DNA from: Crossiella cryophila
GTDB lineage: Bacteria > Actinomycetota > Actinomycetes > Mycobacteriales > Pseudonocardiaceae
Direction of reading: 5' to 3'
Length of the DNA: 64,000 nt
Assembly: GCF_014204915.1 (NCBI RefSeq)
Contig: NZ_JACHMH010000001.1
Coordinates: 7,465,501 to 7,529,500 of the forward strand
Program-made: the position numbers and the translations under genes
In this document: piece after piece, positions 7,282-19,908 of the stretch
Layout of the letters: every line of letters begins with the position of its first letter
Numbering within the stretch: the stretch's first letter is position 1
Notes under the pieces: generated by a model
The model's input: only the letters and a program-made list of their open reading frames with translations
Databases searched by the model: none
Told to the model about the DNA's origin: nothing

Positions 7282-8913
7282 CTAGCGATCGGGCCGGGCG
7301 CACTCGAAGCTGCGGGCGGCGTTGGGGTCGCCGCCGCGATACCGGGGCCAGGACGGGGATTCGCACAGCGGGCGGGTGCGACCGGCGGCGGCGGGGTTCT
7401 TGTCGCTGACCACCGGATGCCGCGGCGGCCGGTGGCCTTCCACCCAGTTCTCCAGGGCGGTCAGCGAATCCCAGCCCGCGGCGAAGGCGAGGGTGACGTT
7501 GGCGTGGTTGGCTCCCGGCACCAGGTAGAACCGGGCGAAGCCGCGTACGTTGTGCTCGCCCATGGTTCGCTGCACGCGAGTGAAATAGTCCACTGTGGAC
7601 CGATGGCTGACCAGTTCGTCCGCGGTGCCGTGCACCAGGATCAGCTTGCCACCGGCGCGGGCGAACGGGCGCAGGTCGGGATTGTTGATGTCCTGCAAGG
7701 CCGACAGCTCGCTGATGCGTTGCCGCCACGGACCGGGCCGGCGGGGATCGATGGCGAGTGGGTTGTGCGCGGGGTCCCTGGTGATGAAGTGCCGCACCCA
7801 CTGGTCCCAGAACTGGACGCCGTACCCGCTGGTCTTGGGCATCGGGTTGGCCGGGGCCTGCCTGCCCAGACCGAGCAGCGCGGTGGACATGGTCGCGCCG
7901 GACAGGAACGGGAATCCCGGATAACCCCGTTCGCCGCTGGCGATCCGGTAGTTCCACCGCAATGGCTCGGAGATCGCGGTCACCGCCTGGATCTGCTTGT
8001 CGGACAAGCAGAATTCGCCGTGATCAGCGCCGTCGGGGCAGCGCAGTACACGTGGGTCGAACTCGCATCCCGCCTCGTTCGACACCACGCCGTCACGCAG
8101 TCCGTCCGCGCCGTCGCAGGCGTTGAGCACCGCGCGGTGTAGCAGGGATTGCTTGGCCGGACCGGGAAACGCGCCCGGTTGGGACATCACCTGGGCCTGG
8201 TAACCGAAGAACAGGTCCAGGCTGGCGGCGTTCCAGGCCGGGTAGGCGGAGATGACGCCGTCGAAGTCGGTGGGCCAGCGCTGGGCGACGGCCAGGGCCT
8301 CGCGGCCGCCGGTGGAGCCGCCGGCGAAGTAGCTGTGCACCGGACGCGCGCCGGAATAGTGCTGGGCGATAACGAATCCGGCCGCGTCGCGGGTCTTCTT
8401 GAGTGCGTCGCCGGCGAAGTTGCGCAGGGCTTCGTCGTTGCGGCCGAAGGAACCGTCCAGGGACCGGGTCGGCTGGAAGTCGGGTGCGGCCTGGTGGCCG
8501 GAGTCGCCGGCGAAGGTCGCGTAGCCGCGAGCGAGTGGGCCGGGCTGGTCGGCGGGTCCGAACGGCACGTTGCCCGCGATGTCGGGGATGGTGCCGTTGT
8601 ATCCGCCGCCGCCGAACATCATCGCCTTGTGGTTCCACCGGGTTGGCAGGCCGAGCCGGAACTGGATGTCCGGGGCGGCGGGATCCACCGGGTGGATGGC
8701 GGCCTCGACCCGGCAGTACTCGCCGAGCGGCCCGGCGGGCGGGATCAGTTGCGCGGCGGTGACTTCGCCGCCCGAGCTGGGCAGGCCGATCAACCGCGCC
8801 GGGATCGTGACGCCGACCAGTCCGGCGCAACTGGCGGTGCGCGCTTGCGCGATCGGGAGCGAGGTCGCGGCCAGTGCCAGCGTCAGCACCGCAACGGCGA
8901 GGTTCCTTCGCAT
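7282..8913 (-). CDS. Secreted tannase/feruloyl esterase family protein
   Basis: This 543-residue exported enzyme has an N-terminal signal peptide ending near 'IAQARTASC'. It belongs to the tannase family (PF07519), which cleaves ester bonds of gallates, ferulates or related aromatic esters. The nucleophile is in 'FAGGSTGGREAL'. The acid lies in 'LVHGTADELVSHRST' and the histidine in 'VPGANHANVT'. Paired cysteines near the serine and histidine fit the family's linking disulphide. The ATG at 8913 follows GGAGGG by 5 bp. Substrate is not predictable from sequence. Confidence 0.88.
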   Translation of the reverse strand: MRRNLAVAVLTLALAATSLPIAQARTASCAGLVGVTIPARLIGLPSSGGEVTAAQLIPPAGPLGEYCRVEAAIHPVDPAAPDIQFRLGLPTRWNHKAMMFGGGGYNGTIPDIAGNVPFGPADQPGPLARGYATFAGDSGHQAAPDFQPTRSLDGSFGRNDEALRNFAGDALKKTRDAAGFVIAQHYSGARPVHSYFAGGSTGGREALAVAQRWPTDFDGVISAYPAWNAASLDLFFGYQAQVMSQPGAFPGPAKQSLLHRAVLNACDGADGLRDGVVSNEAGCEFDPRVLRCPDGADHGEFCLSDKQIQAVTAISEPLRWNYRIASGERGYPGFPFLSGATMSTALLGLGRQAPANPMPKTSGYGVQFWDQWVRHFITRDPAHNPLAIDPRRPGPWRQRISELSALQDINNPDLRPFARAGGKLILVHGTADELVSHRSTVDYFTRVQRTMGEHNVRGFARFYLVPGANHANVTLAFAAGWDSLTALENWVEGHRPPRHPVVSDKNPAAAGRTRPLCESPSWPRYRGGDPNAARSFECARPDR

Positions 8914-9035
8914 GGCCACCCTCCATCAACGCGAGAACCCACGGTAAGCACCCGATGCCCACCGCGCCATGTGGCCACCACACACTTCCGGCGCGATCAC
9001 CCTGTGCCGCGCCCACATCCGCGACCCGCGAACAG

Positions 9036-9056
9036 TGTCGCGCCACACCAGCGACA
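9036..9056. promoter_or_regulatory. Inverted repeat upstream of the PHB-type esterase
   Basis: TGTCGC-N9-GCGACA lies 53 bp before the esterase start in the 196-bp divergent gap shared with the tannase gene. It could be an operator. Nothing else in the gap is recognisable. Confidence 0.25.
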
Positions 9057-9109
9057 ACCCGGCCCCACCCTCCCTACCATCACAGCACGCCTCAATGTGG
9101 AGGAGTGCC

Positions 9110-10054
9110 ATGCCGAATCGCCGTCCCGTCACCCAGGTGCTCACGGCATTGGCCGCCGTCGCACTGTTCCTGATCACCCTGCCCCGTCCGGCCAGCGCGG
9201 CGGCACTGCCCGAGGTCATCGGGTTCGGCAGCAATCCCGGCAACCTGCAGATGTTCCGCTACGTGCCGGCCGGGTTGCCGCCGGGACGTCCGGTGGTGGT
9301 GGCACTGCACGGCTGCACGCAGACCGCCGCCGCCTACGCGAACACCGGCTGGCCGCAACTGGCCGAGTGCGGCAGGTTCACCGTGGTCTTCCCGCAGCAA
9401 CGCTCGGCGAACAACCTCAACCTGTGCTTCAACTGGTTCGAGCCGGGCGACACCCGCCGCGACGCGGGCGAAGCCCTGTCGGTCAAGCAGATGGTCGACA
9501 AGGCCAAGCAGGACAACGGTTCCAGCACCGCCTACGTCACCGGCCTGTCCGCGGGTGGCGCGATGACCGCGGTGCTGCTCGCCACCTACCCCGAGGTGTT
9601 CGCCGGTGGCGGCATCATCGCCGGGATCCCCTACCAGTGCGCCACTTCGGTGCTCACCGCCTTCGGCTGCATGAACCCCGGCCGCGACCTCACCCCGGCC
9701 CAGTGGGGCGACCGGGTGCGCGCGGCCAGCCCGCACACCCGCCCCCGGCCGAAAGTGTCCATCTGGCAGGGCAGTGCGGACTTCACCGTGGCCGCGCGCA
9801 ACGCCACCGAGCTGGTGGAGCAGTGGACCAATGTCAATGGCACCGACCAGATCCCGGACCGCACCGACACCGTCGCGGGCTACCCGCACCGGGTCTACGG
9901 CGATGCCGTGGAGCAGTTCACCATCACCGGCATGGGCCACGGCCAGCCCGCGGACCCGGGCAGCGGCCCGGCCCAGTGCGGCACGGCGGGCGCGTACCTG
10001 CTGGACGTCAACATCTGCGCCGCCCACCACCTGACCCGATTCTGGGGTCTCTAG
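9110..10054 (+). CDS. Secreted esterase of the PHB depolymerase / CE1 family
   Basis: This 314-residue protein has a signal peptide ending in 'RPASAA' and the alpha/beta-hydrolase pattern of extracellular PHB depolymerases and acetyl-xylan or feruloyl esterases: 'VVVALHGCTQTA' (oxyanion region), 'VTGLSAGGAM' (catalytic Ser), 'IWQGSADFTV' (Asp) and 'ITGMGHG' (His). GGAGGAG precedes the ATG by about 5 bp. It diverges from the tannase-like gene, so two esterases share one promoter region, which suggests a plant-ester or polyester degradation locus. Confidence 0.87.
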   Translation: MPNRRPVTQVLTALAAVALFLITLPRPASAAALPEVIGFGSNPGNLQMFRYVPAGLPPGRPVVVALHGCTQTAAAYANTGWPQLAECGRFTVVFPQQRSANNLNLCFNWFEPGDTRRDAGEALSVKQMVDKAKQDNGSSTAYVTGLSAGGAMTAVLLATYPEVFAGGGIIAGIPYQCATSVLTAFGCMNPGRDLTPAQWGDRVRAASPHTRPRPKVSIWQGSADFTVAARNATELVEQWTNVNGTDQIPDRTDTVAGYPHRVYGDAVEQFTITGMGHGQPADPGSGPAQCGTAGAYLLDVNICAAHHLTRFWGL

Positions 10055-10569
10055 CTCCCGGGCTGGGCGGCCCACACCGCCAATTCGCCGCCCGGCAGGC
10101 AGATCACCTTGTCCCCGTCGGGTCCGGCGAAGGACCATGCCTCGTAGTTCTCATCCGGTTCCACCCGCAGTACGGCGTCGTCGAACTCGATGAGCAGCAG
10201 GCCGGATTCGTTGGCCGCGGCTGCCTGCACCACGGTTCCGGTGAGCGTCGGTGAACTTGCCGCCCGCGCCCTGCCAGGCGGTGGCCAGCTCGCGCATGGC
10301 GTCCTCGTTGGTCTCCGGCCAGCCGCTGGGCGCCCGGACCGGCGGCCAGGGTCGCGCGTCGGCGGGTTCAGGAAGTCGGTGTGCCAGGGCAGTAAGCCCT
10401 CCGATCCGTGCACCCCGTCGTGCTCGAACCAGGCAGGCAAGGTCCGCAGGATGTGCCGCGCAGGCGGAGTTCCAGTTGGTCGTGGTGGGCGGTCAGGATG
10501 CTGAAGCCCTGGCTGGTGGCGATCGGCCGGTGCGTTGAAGGCCGGTAGCAGGGTGACCACGAGCAGCAC
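10051..10569 (-). pseudogene. Decayed gene: WXG-type toxin N-terminal remnant plus DUF6188-like tail
   Basis: No single frame gives a sensible protein here. One frame (about 10051-10230) encodes a clean C-terminal stretch, 'GLLLIEFDDAVLRVEPDENY' followed by 'EAWSFAGPDG', resembling DUF6188 proteins. Another frame (about 10240-10350) reads 'GWPETNEDAMRELATAWQG', typical of the WPE-x-D/N-E start of WXG100-like polymorphic-toxin proteins. A third frame holds 'SQGFSILTAHHDQLELRLRG'. At least two frameshifts would be needed to join them. It is therefore read as gene remnants. The stop codon shares CTAG (10051-10054) with the convergent esterase. Confidence 0.5.
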
Positions 10570-10588
10570 CGCGCTGCTCGTGCCGAGG

Positions 10589-14273
<3,685 letters not shown>

Positions 14274-14277
<4 letters not shown>

Positions 14278-15188
14278 CGAATGCCTCCCGGGGCGCTCTC
14301 CGGGCGCTGGATCAGCCGCCAGTTGATGATCGAGAAGATCACCACGACCAGGAACACGCCCCAGGCGATGGCCGAGCCGTAGCCGAAGTCGCTGTGCACG
14401 AAAGCCTCGTTGTACAGGTAGAGCACCATGGTCATGCCCGCGCCGTCGGTGCCGCCGCGATCGCCGAGCAGCACCTGGGACTCGGTGAAGACCTGCATGC
14501 CGCCGATGGCCGACATCACCACCGAGAACAGCAACACCGGGCGCAGCAACGGAAGCGTCACCGAGAAGAAGGTGCGCAACCTACCGGCACCGTCCACTTT
14601 GGCCGCTTCCAGCACATCGTTCGGGATGGCCTGCAGCCCGGCCAGGAAGATGATCGCGTTGTACCCGGTCCAGCGCCAGATGATCATCAGCGAGATGGCC
14701 ACCCTGATACCCCACGGGCTGGTCAGCCATTCCACCTGGCCGACGCCGAGCAGGCCGAGCAGCCAGTTGAGGATGCCGAACTCGCTGCTGAAGATCGAGC
14801 CGAACACCAGCGACATGGCCACCACCGAGGTGACGTTCGGCAGGAAGTAGGCCACCTGGAACAGCCCGCGCAGGCGGATCGAGGAGTTCAGCCCGAGTGC
14901 GACCAGCAGGGCCAGCGCGGTCATCGGCACCGTGGACATCACCCAGATCAGCAGGGTGTTGTAGATGGAGTGCCAGAAGGTGGGGTCGGTGAACAGGAAG
15001 GCGAAATTGTCCAGGCCGACCCACTCCATCGCGCCGACGCCGTTCCAGCGTTGCAGCGCGAGGTAGAAGGAGTAGAGGACCGGATAGGCACCGAAGACCG
15101 CGAACAGGATGAAGAACGGCGAGATCGCCAGGTAGTAGGGCAGGTAGCGGCGCGCGCGGCGGCCCCTGCTCAGCGTGGCGGCAGGCAT
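14274..15188 (-). CDS. ABC sugar transporter permease (MalF type)
   Basis: This 304-residue membrane permease has an N-terminal Arg-rich cytoplasmic stretch, six predicted helices and the EAA loop 'EAAKVDGAGRLRTFFSVTLP'. The ATG at 15188 overlaps the stop of the binding-protein gene by one base (TGATG), and its own stop overlaps the next permease. It pairs with that permease to make the transmembrane channel of the same importer. Confidence 0.92.
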
Positions 15189-16453
15189 CAGATGGCCCCC
15201 TTCCTGCGCAGCAGGGTGTCCACTTTGGACTGTGCGTCGGCCCAGGCCCGTTCCGGGTCCTTGCCGCCGAGTTCGACGTTGGTCAGCTCGTCGGTGTAGG
15301 TGTCGCTGATCTGGATGTCGTAGGCGGAGAAGTAGGCCGGGCGGACCTCGGTGGCGGCCTTGCCGAACACGCTCATGGTGGCCTGGCCGCCGAAGAACGG
15401 CTCCGGTTCCAGCAGCCGCGGATCGGTGTAAGCGGCCAGGCTGGACGGGAACAGTCCCGCCTCCAGGTAGGCGCGCACCTGGTTCTCCGGCGACATCAGC
15501 CAGCGCACCACCTCGAACGCCTGGTCCGGGCGCGGGCAGGCGCGGGTGACGGTCAGGTAGGAGCCGCCCTGGTTGCCCGCGCCGCCGGGGCTGCGGCAGA
15601 CCCGCCACTTGCCCGCGGTGTTCGGCGCGGACTTCTTCAGGTCGCTGGTCACCCAGGAGGCGTTGACGAAGCTGACCTCCTTGCCACCGTTCCAGGCGGC
15701 ATGCCGGTCCACCGACTTGCCCGGGTCCTGCGAACCGGAGTACCCGGCGGTCAGGCCACGCCGGAACGCGGTCAGCGCCCGGTCCCAGGCCTGGCGCACG
15801 TGCGGCTGGTCGCCGACGAAGCGGCCCTGCTTGTCGAAGTACTTCTGCGACAGCTGGGCCATGACGTAGGTGAAGACCATCTTGGTGTCGGTGATCAGGT
15901 ACCGGCCAGGGAGCTTGCGCTGCACGCGTTCGGCGAAGTCGAAGTAGTCCTCCCAGGTGGCCACCGCGGCGGCCACCTCGTCCGGTTCGCTGGGCATGCC
16001 GGCCTCGGCGAACACGTCCTGGCGGTAGTAGAGCGCGGCCGGCCCGATGTCGATCGGGAAGCCGATCTGCTGCCCACTCGCGGTCGCCCCGGACTGCCAC
16101 TTCCAGCCCAGGTACTCCGACTCCACCGCCTGCGCGCCCACGCTCCGCAGATCAGCGAACTGGTCGGCGTCCTGGAAGTAGAGCGCGATGTCGTCGCCGA
16201 CCATGGTGATATCGGGCAGGTACGCCTGGCCGGACAGCGTGGCGAACAGGCGTTGCCGCAGGTCGGTGGTTGGCGAGAGGTTGAGCGCGGCCGGACCGAA
16301 GTGGCGCACGGCGTCCGCGAGCACCCCGTCGGCCAGGCCGTTCTTGGTGTAGAGCAGGGTCAGCCTGCCGGGGCTGGCCGTGGTCGGACTGGCACAGGCC
16401 GTGGCACCCAAGGCGAGTGCGGCGGCCAGAAAACTTCTCCGAGTCAGCGTCAT
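15188..16453 (-). CDS. Extracellular sugar-binding lipoprotein of the ABC importer
   Basis: This 421-residue solute-binding protein has an N-terminal 'TRRSF' twin-arginine-like start and a lipobox 'LGATAC' with Cys20, so it should be lipid-anchored outside the membrane. The body has the family 1 binding-protein fold (aromatic-rich, 'YYRQDVFAEAGMP', 'FVNASWVTSDLKK'). It is the first gene after the LacI regulator and its double operator, and delivers sugar to the two permeases. Substrate is inferred to be a beta-galactoside from the GH2 gene. Confidence 0.9.
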   Translation of the reverse strand: MTLTRRSFLAAALALGATACASPTTASPGRLTLLYTKNGLADGVLADAVRHFGPAALNLSPTTDLRQRLFATLSGQAYLPDITMVGDDIALYFQDADQFADLRSVGAQAVESEYLGWKWQSGATASGQQIGFPIDIGPAALYYRQDVFAEAGMPSEPDEVAAAVATWEDYFDFAERVQRKLPGRYLITDTKMVFTYVMAQLSQKYFDKQGRFVGDQPHVRQAWDRALTAFRRGLTAGYSGSQDPGKSVDRHAAWNGGKEVSFVNASWVTSDLKKSAPNTAGKWRVCRSPGGAGNQGGSYLTVTRACPRPDQAFEVVRWLMSPENQVRAYLEAGLFPSSLAAYTDPRLLEPEPFFGGQATMSVFGKAATEVRPAYFSAYDIQISDTYTDELTNVELGGKDPERAWADAQSKVDTLLRRKGAI

Positions 16454-16475
16454 CGAGGACCCTTCGAGCCGAGCC

Positions 16476-16499
16476 GTGAACGTTCACGTGAACGTTCAC
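16476..16499. promoter_or_regulatory. Double LacI-type operator
   Basis: Two perfect 12-bp palindromes, GTGAACGTTCAC, lie head to tail with no gap (16476-16487 and 16488-16499), starting 23 bp upstream of the binding-protein ATG. A central CG within a TGAACGTTCA-like dyad is typical for LacI-family operators. The LacI gene just upstream is the obvious ligand. Confidence 0.8.
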
Positions 16500-16553
16500 G
16501 GGCTGCGCGGAAGTGTGGCTCGGCCACTCCGGGCTGTCAAGCAGCGTCGCAGG

Positions 16554-17540
16554 TCAGGCCGAGCCGCGCAGCCGCAGCGCACCCCGCACGACCAGGTCTT
16601 CGGGGGCGGCGGCGCGATCACCGGCGAGCAGCCGGGCCACGTCCTCGATGGCGAGGGTGCCCAGGCGGTTGGTGTCGATGGCCACGCTGGTCAGCGGGGG
16701 GTCGATCAGGGCGCCGAGTTCCAGGCCGTCGAAGCCGATCAGGGCCAGGTCGGCCGGGACGCGCAGGCCGAGCTGGCGGGCCCGGCGCAGGGCGCCGATG
16801 GCGATGATGTCGTTGAAGGTGAGCAGCGCGGTGATCTCCGGGTGGGCCGCGTGCAGGGCCTCGAAGGCCAGTGCGCCGCCGTCGACCGACTGGTTGGCGC
16901 CGAGGATCCAGCCCGGGTCCAGGACCAGGCCCGCACTGGCGGCGGCGGTGCGAAACCAGCGTTGCCGGATGCTGGGCTCGTTACGGCGGTTGTGGTCGAG
17001 CATGCCGATCCGGGTGTGCCCGGCCGCGACCAGGTGGTCCACCGCGGCGGCGATGCCCGCCTCGCCGTCGATGCGGATCGAGCTGAACCGGGGGTTGCGG
17101 TGCTCGCGGCCGAGGAAGACCACCGGCAGGCCGGCCACGTGCCGCTCGATCTCCTCCTCGGACTGGCTGAAGTAGCCGACCACGGCGTCCACCTGCGAGC
17201 CGATCACCCGCAGCGTGCCGATCTCCCGCTCCGGACTGTCCGCGGTGTCGTGCACGACCACGTGCCAGTCCCTGGCCCTGGCCGCTTCCAGGGCGCTGGC
17301 GGCGATCTCGGTGAAGAACGGGTTGCGCAGGTCGGGGATGACCAGGCCGATGGTGACGGTGTCCTGCCGCACCAGTCCCCTGGCGAACCGGCTGGGCCGG
17401 TACCCGAGGGTGCGGGCGGCGTCCAGGACGCGTTGTTTGGTGCCGCCGTCGATCTCGGCCTTGTCGTTGAGCGCGCGGGACACGGTCTGCCGGGACACCC
17501 CGGCCGACCGCGCCACGTCGTGAATCGTCACCCGCTTCAT
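16554..17540 (-). CDS. LacI-family repressor of the sugar operon
   Basis: This 328-residue protein starts with the LacI HTH ('TIHDVARSAGVSRQTVSRAL', residues 4-23) and hinge helix, followed by a periplasmic-binding-like sugar sensor ('TIGLVIPDLRNPFFTEIA'; 'PADLALIGFDGLELGALIDP'). It lies directly upstream of the importer/GH2 operon on the same strand with the twin palindrome between. It probably represses the operon until a galactoside-derived inducer binds. Confidence 0.93.
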   Translation of the reverse strand: MKRVTIHDVARSAGVSRQTVSRALNDKAEIDGGTKQRVLDAARTLGYRPSRFARGLVRQDTVTIGLVIPDLRNPFFTEIAASALEAARARDWHVVVHDTADSPEREIGTLRVIGSQVDAVVGYFSQSEEEIERHVAGLPVVFLGREHRNPRFSSIRIDGEAGIAAAVDHLVAAGHTRIGMLDHNRRNEPSIRQRWFRTAAASAGLVLDPGWILGANQSVDGGALAFEALHAAHPEITALLTFNDIIAIGALRRARQLGLRVPADLALIGFDGLELGALIDPPLTSVAIDTNRLGTLAIEDVARLLAGDRAAAPEDLVVRGALRLRGSA

Positions 17541-17567
17541 CGCGGACGAGTATGCCCGCCGCCCTGG

Positions 17568-18728
17568 CTAGCTGCGGGTGGCGCGCGGGGCGGTCGGGTC
17601 GCCAGCGCTGATGTGCAGGACCAGGTCGGCTCCGTCCAGGGTGGGCTGGTCGAGTGGGAAGTAGCCCTGGCGGGGGTTGGTCTCGGCCCGGCTGCGGGCC
17701 GGGTCGACCGAGGCGGCCCTGGTCAGGCCCCAGTCGGCGAACTGGCTTTGCAGCTGACCCTCGTAGCTCTCCGGTTCGGGCTCGTCCAGCCCGAGCGCGG
17801 CGCTGCGGCCGAGGCTGCCCGCGATGAAGGCGTACCGATCGCCCAGCAGGGAGCTGACGATGGACCCCGCGGTCACCCAGCTGAGGTCCATCTCGCCCAG
17901 CCGCCAGTGTGCCCGGTTGCGTTGCAGGTGCGCGTTGGAGGAGAAGACCAGGGTGGGGCCGCGGTCCGCCTCGATCTCCCGGATGTGCAGCAGGTTCCTG
18001 GCCATGTGCGCGTCCCGGTTCTCCAGCAGGGCGGAGACCCTGGCGTTCTGTTCCATCGGCTTCGCGCACTGCCGGTGGTAGCTGAGCAGGGCGAGTCCGG
18101 CGGTGAGCTGGATCTTCGCCCGGTGCCAGCGGGCGCGGGAGGTGCCTGCGATGAGTTCCGGGGCGTAGACGTGCAGCGAGGTGTACAGGTCGTCGGCGAG
18201 CGCGTGCAGCCGGTCGGCCTCGGGGGTGGCGCCGGGCGAGCTGGCCGGGTCCATGACCGCCTCGGTCCGGCTCCACCGCTCGTCCGGACCGGCCAGGCTC
18301 GCCAGGTCGAGGCCGAATCCCAGGTAGTCGCGGGCCGCTTCGAGGTAGCTCAGCGGGCTGGGCGCGTTCATCGTCTCGGTCGGCAGGTCGAAGCCGTGGA
18401 AGGCGATCCGGTCGGCCGGCGCGCGGTCCTGGTTGTACTCGCGCAGCCAGGCGAGCAGGTCCCGGTTGGCGGCCAGCTCGCCGAAGCCGTGCGAGAAGCC
18501 CTCGGACAGCGCCGCGTCCAGGGTGCCGGTGCCGTCCTGGACGTAGTCGTCGACGAGCAGCGCGGCCACCCGGTCGGTCTCCAGGACGATGGAGCGGAAG
18601 CCGAGGTCGGCCAGCTGGACGAGCAGTTCGTTGCGGATCTGCCCGAAGGCCGGTTCCTGGTGGGTGGGCTCACCGAAGGCCAGCAGCTCGCCGGTGGCGG
18701 TGCCGAAGTCGCGAATGTCCTGACTCAT
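17568..18728 (-). CDS. Erythromycin esterase family protein, second homologue
   Basis: This 386-residue member of PF05139 is about 60 residues shorter than the one at 1130-2470. Family marks are 'LLAFGEPTHQEPAFGQIRNE' with the catalytic-type His and 'SIVLETDRVAALLVDDYV'. A 'VFSSNAHLQR' stretch replaces the usual 'AHNxH', so the second motif is slightly degenerate. The start at 18728 gives the first residues of the domain. It diverges from a double-HTH MerR regulator across a 91-bp gap, so drug- or stress-induced expression under that regulator is a reasonable guess. Confidence 0.8.
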   Translation of the reverse strand: MSQDIRDFGTATGELLAFGEPTHQEPAFGQIRNELLVQLADLGFRSIVLETDRVAALLVDDYVQDGTGTLDAALSEGFSHGFGELAANRDLLAWLREYNQDRAPADRIAFHGFDLPTETMNAPSPLSYLEAARDYLGFGLDLASLAGPDERWSRTEAVMDPASSPGATPEADRLHALADDLYTSLHVYAPELIAGTSRARWHRAKIQLTAGLALLSYHRQCAKPMEQNARVSALLENRDAHMARNLLHIREIEADRGPTLVFSSNAHLQRNRAHWRLGEMDLSWVTAGSIVSSLLGDRYAFIAGSLGRSAALGLDEPEPESYEGQLQSQFADWGLTRAASVDPARSRAETNPRQGYFPLDQPTLDGADLVLHISAGDPTAPRATRS

Positions 18729-18819
18729 GAGGTTCAAGCGTATCGTTGAAAGACCCGTTGAGACTTGTGCCGCGCTGACCGTTGTATGCTGCCTGAAAGT
18801 CTCCAAACGGCGGTAACCC

Positions 18820-19524
18820 TTGCGACCACATGACCTCGCGCGAGAGCACGGCCTGTCGACCCAGGCGATCCGCAACTACGAGCGGGACGGCTTCCTGCCG
18901 CCCGCCGAACGCACCGCCAGCGGCTACCGGGTCTACACCGAGGCGCACGCGGCCGCGCTGCGTGCCTTCCTCGCCCTCATCCCGGCCTACGGGCACGCGA
19001 CCGCGGGCCGGCTGATGAACGCGGTGCACCGCGGCGAGGTCGAGCAGGTCCTCAAGATCATCGACCGCGGGCACGCCCAGCTGCTGCGCGACCGGGAGAC
19101 CCTGGCCGCGGTGCGGACCGCGGTGGATCACCTGACCGCGGAGCCCGCTCCCGCGACCTCGACCGACGCCGAGCCGCGGACCGTCGGCGAACTCGCGCAC
19201 CAGCTCCAGGTCACCCCGGCGACCCTGCGCAACTGGGAGGACGCGGGCATCCTGACCCCCGCGCGCGATCCGGTGACCGGGTACCGGATCTTCCACGCCG
19301 GTGACGTCCGCGATGCCGAACTGGCCCACCTGCTGCGTCGCGGCGGCTACCCGCTGGACCGGATTTCCACCGTGGTGCACCAGATCCGGACCGCGGGCGG
19401 CACCGACACCCTGGCCCGCGCGCTGGCGGACTGGCAGCGCAAGCTCACCGAGCGCGGCCTGGCCATGCTGCACTCGGCCACCCGGCTGAGCCAGTGCCTG
19501 GACCTGACCGACCCGGATCACTAA
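18820..19524 (+). CDS. Double-HTH MerR regulator (TioE-like)
   Basis: This 234-residue protein has two MerR winged-HTH domains in one chain: residues 1-70 ('LAREHGLSTQAIRNYERDGFL') and about 120-190 ('LAHQLQVTPATLRNWEDAGIL'). That layout matches TioE-family regulators. MerR proteins normally act as dimers that untwist a spaced promoter, and here one chain may bridge two half-sites. The start is TTG at 18820. In the divergent gap a CCGTTGAGAC / GTCTCCAAACGG near-inverted pair (18755 and 18799) may be the operator. The erythromycin-esterase-like gene is the likely target. Confidence 0.85.
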   Translation: MRPHDLAREHGLSTQAIRNYERDGFLPPAERTASGYRVYTEAHAAALRAFLALIPAYGHATAGRLMNAVHRGEVEQVLKIIDRGHAQLLRDRETLAAVRTAVDHLTAEPAPATSTDAEPRTVGELAHQLQVTPATLRNWEDAGILTPARDPVTGYRIFHAGDVRDAELAHLLRRGGYPLDRISTVVHQIRTAGGTDTLARALADWQRKLTERGLAMLHSATRLSQCLDLTDPDH

Positions 19525-19561
19525 TGGGAACCCGACCGGGTGACACGGCGTTGGGTCCGGT

Positions 19562-19855
19562 GTGGAGAACGCGATGCTGTGGACCATCCCGGGCGGGGTG
19601 CTGCTGATGGTCGCGGTGGGGGTGTACGAGCTGATCCGGCACCGGCGGCGCAGGCGCGGTGGCACGCCGCTGACCGCGACCTATGTCAACGAGCTGACCG
19701 CGATGTTCTACGGCACCAAACGCGATGAGCTGGACCACCGGCAGTCCATGTCGATGATGCGCGAGGACCAGGTCCAGGGCGCGCCGCCACCCCTGGGCAT
19801 CGACCTGGACCGGGGCACCGCGGTGCTGCGACCGGAAGATCGCCGACAGACCTGA
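19562..19855 (+). CDS. Small membrane protein, DUF6191-like
   Basis: This 97-residue protein has one N-terminal membrane helix ('MLWTIPGGVLLMVAVGVYELI'), an Arg-rich stop-transfer segment, then a soluble tail 'ATYVNELTAMFYGTKRDELD' and 'SMMREDQVQGAPPPLGIDLD' conserved among actinomycetes. Function is unknown. The start is GTG at 19562 or ATG at 19574. It sits alone on its strand between the MerR gene and the trypsin-nSTAND gene. Confidence 0.7.
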   Translation: MENAMLWTIPGGVLLMVAVGVYELIRHRRRRRGGTPLTATYVNELTAMFYGTKRDELDHRQSMSMMREDQVQGAPPPLGIDLDRGTAVLRPEDRRQT

Positions 19856-19908
19856 CCCACCTCGAGTTGTCACGCAGCGTTAGCATGGCAACACGGGGAG
19901 GGGGCAGG

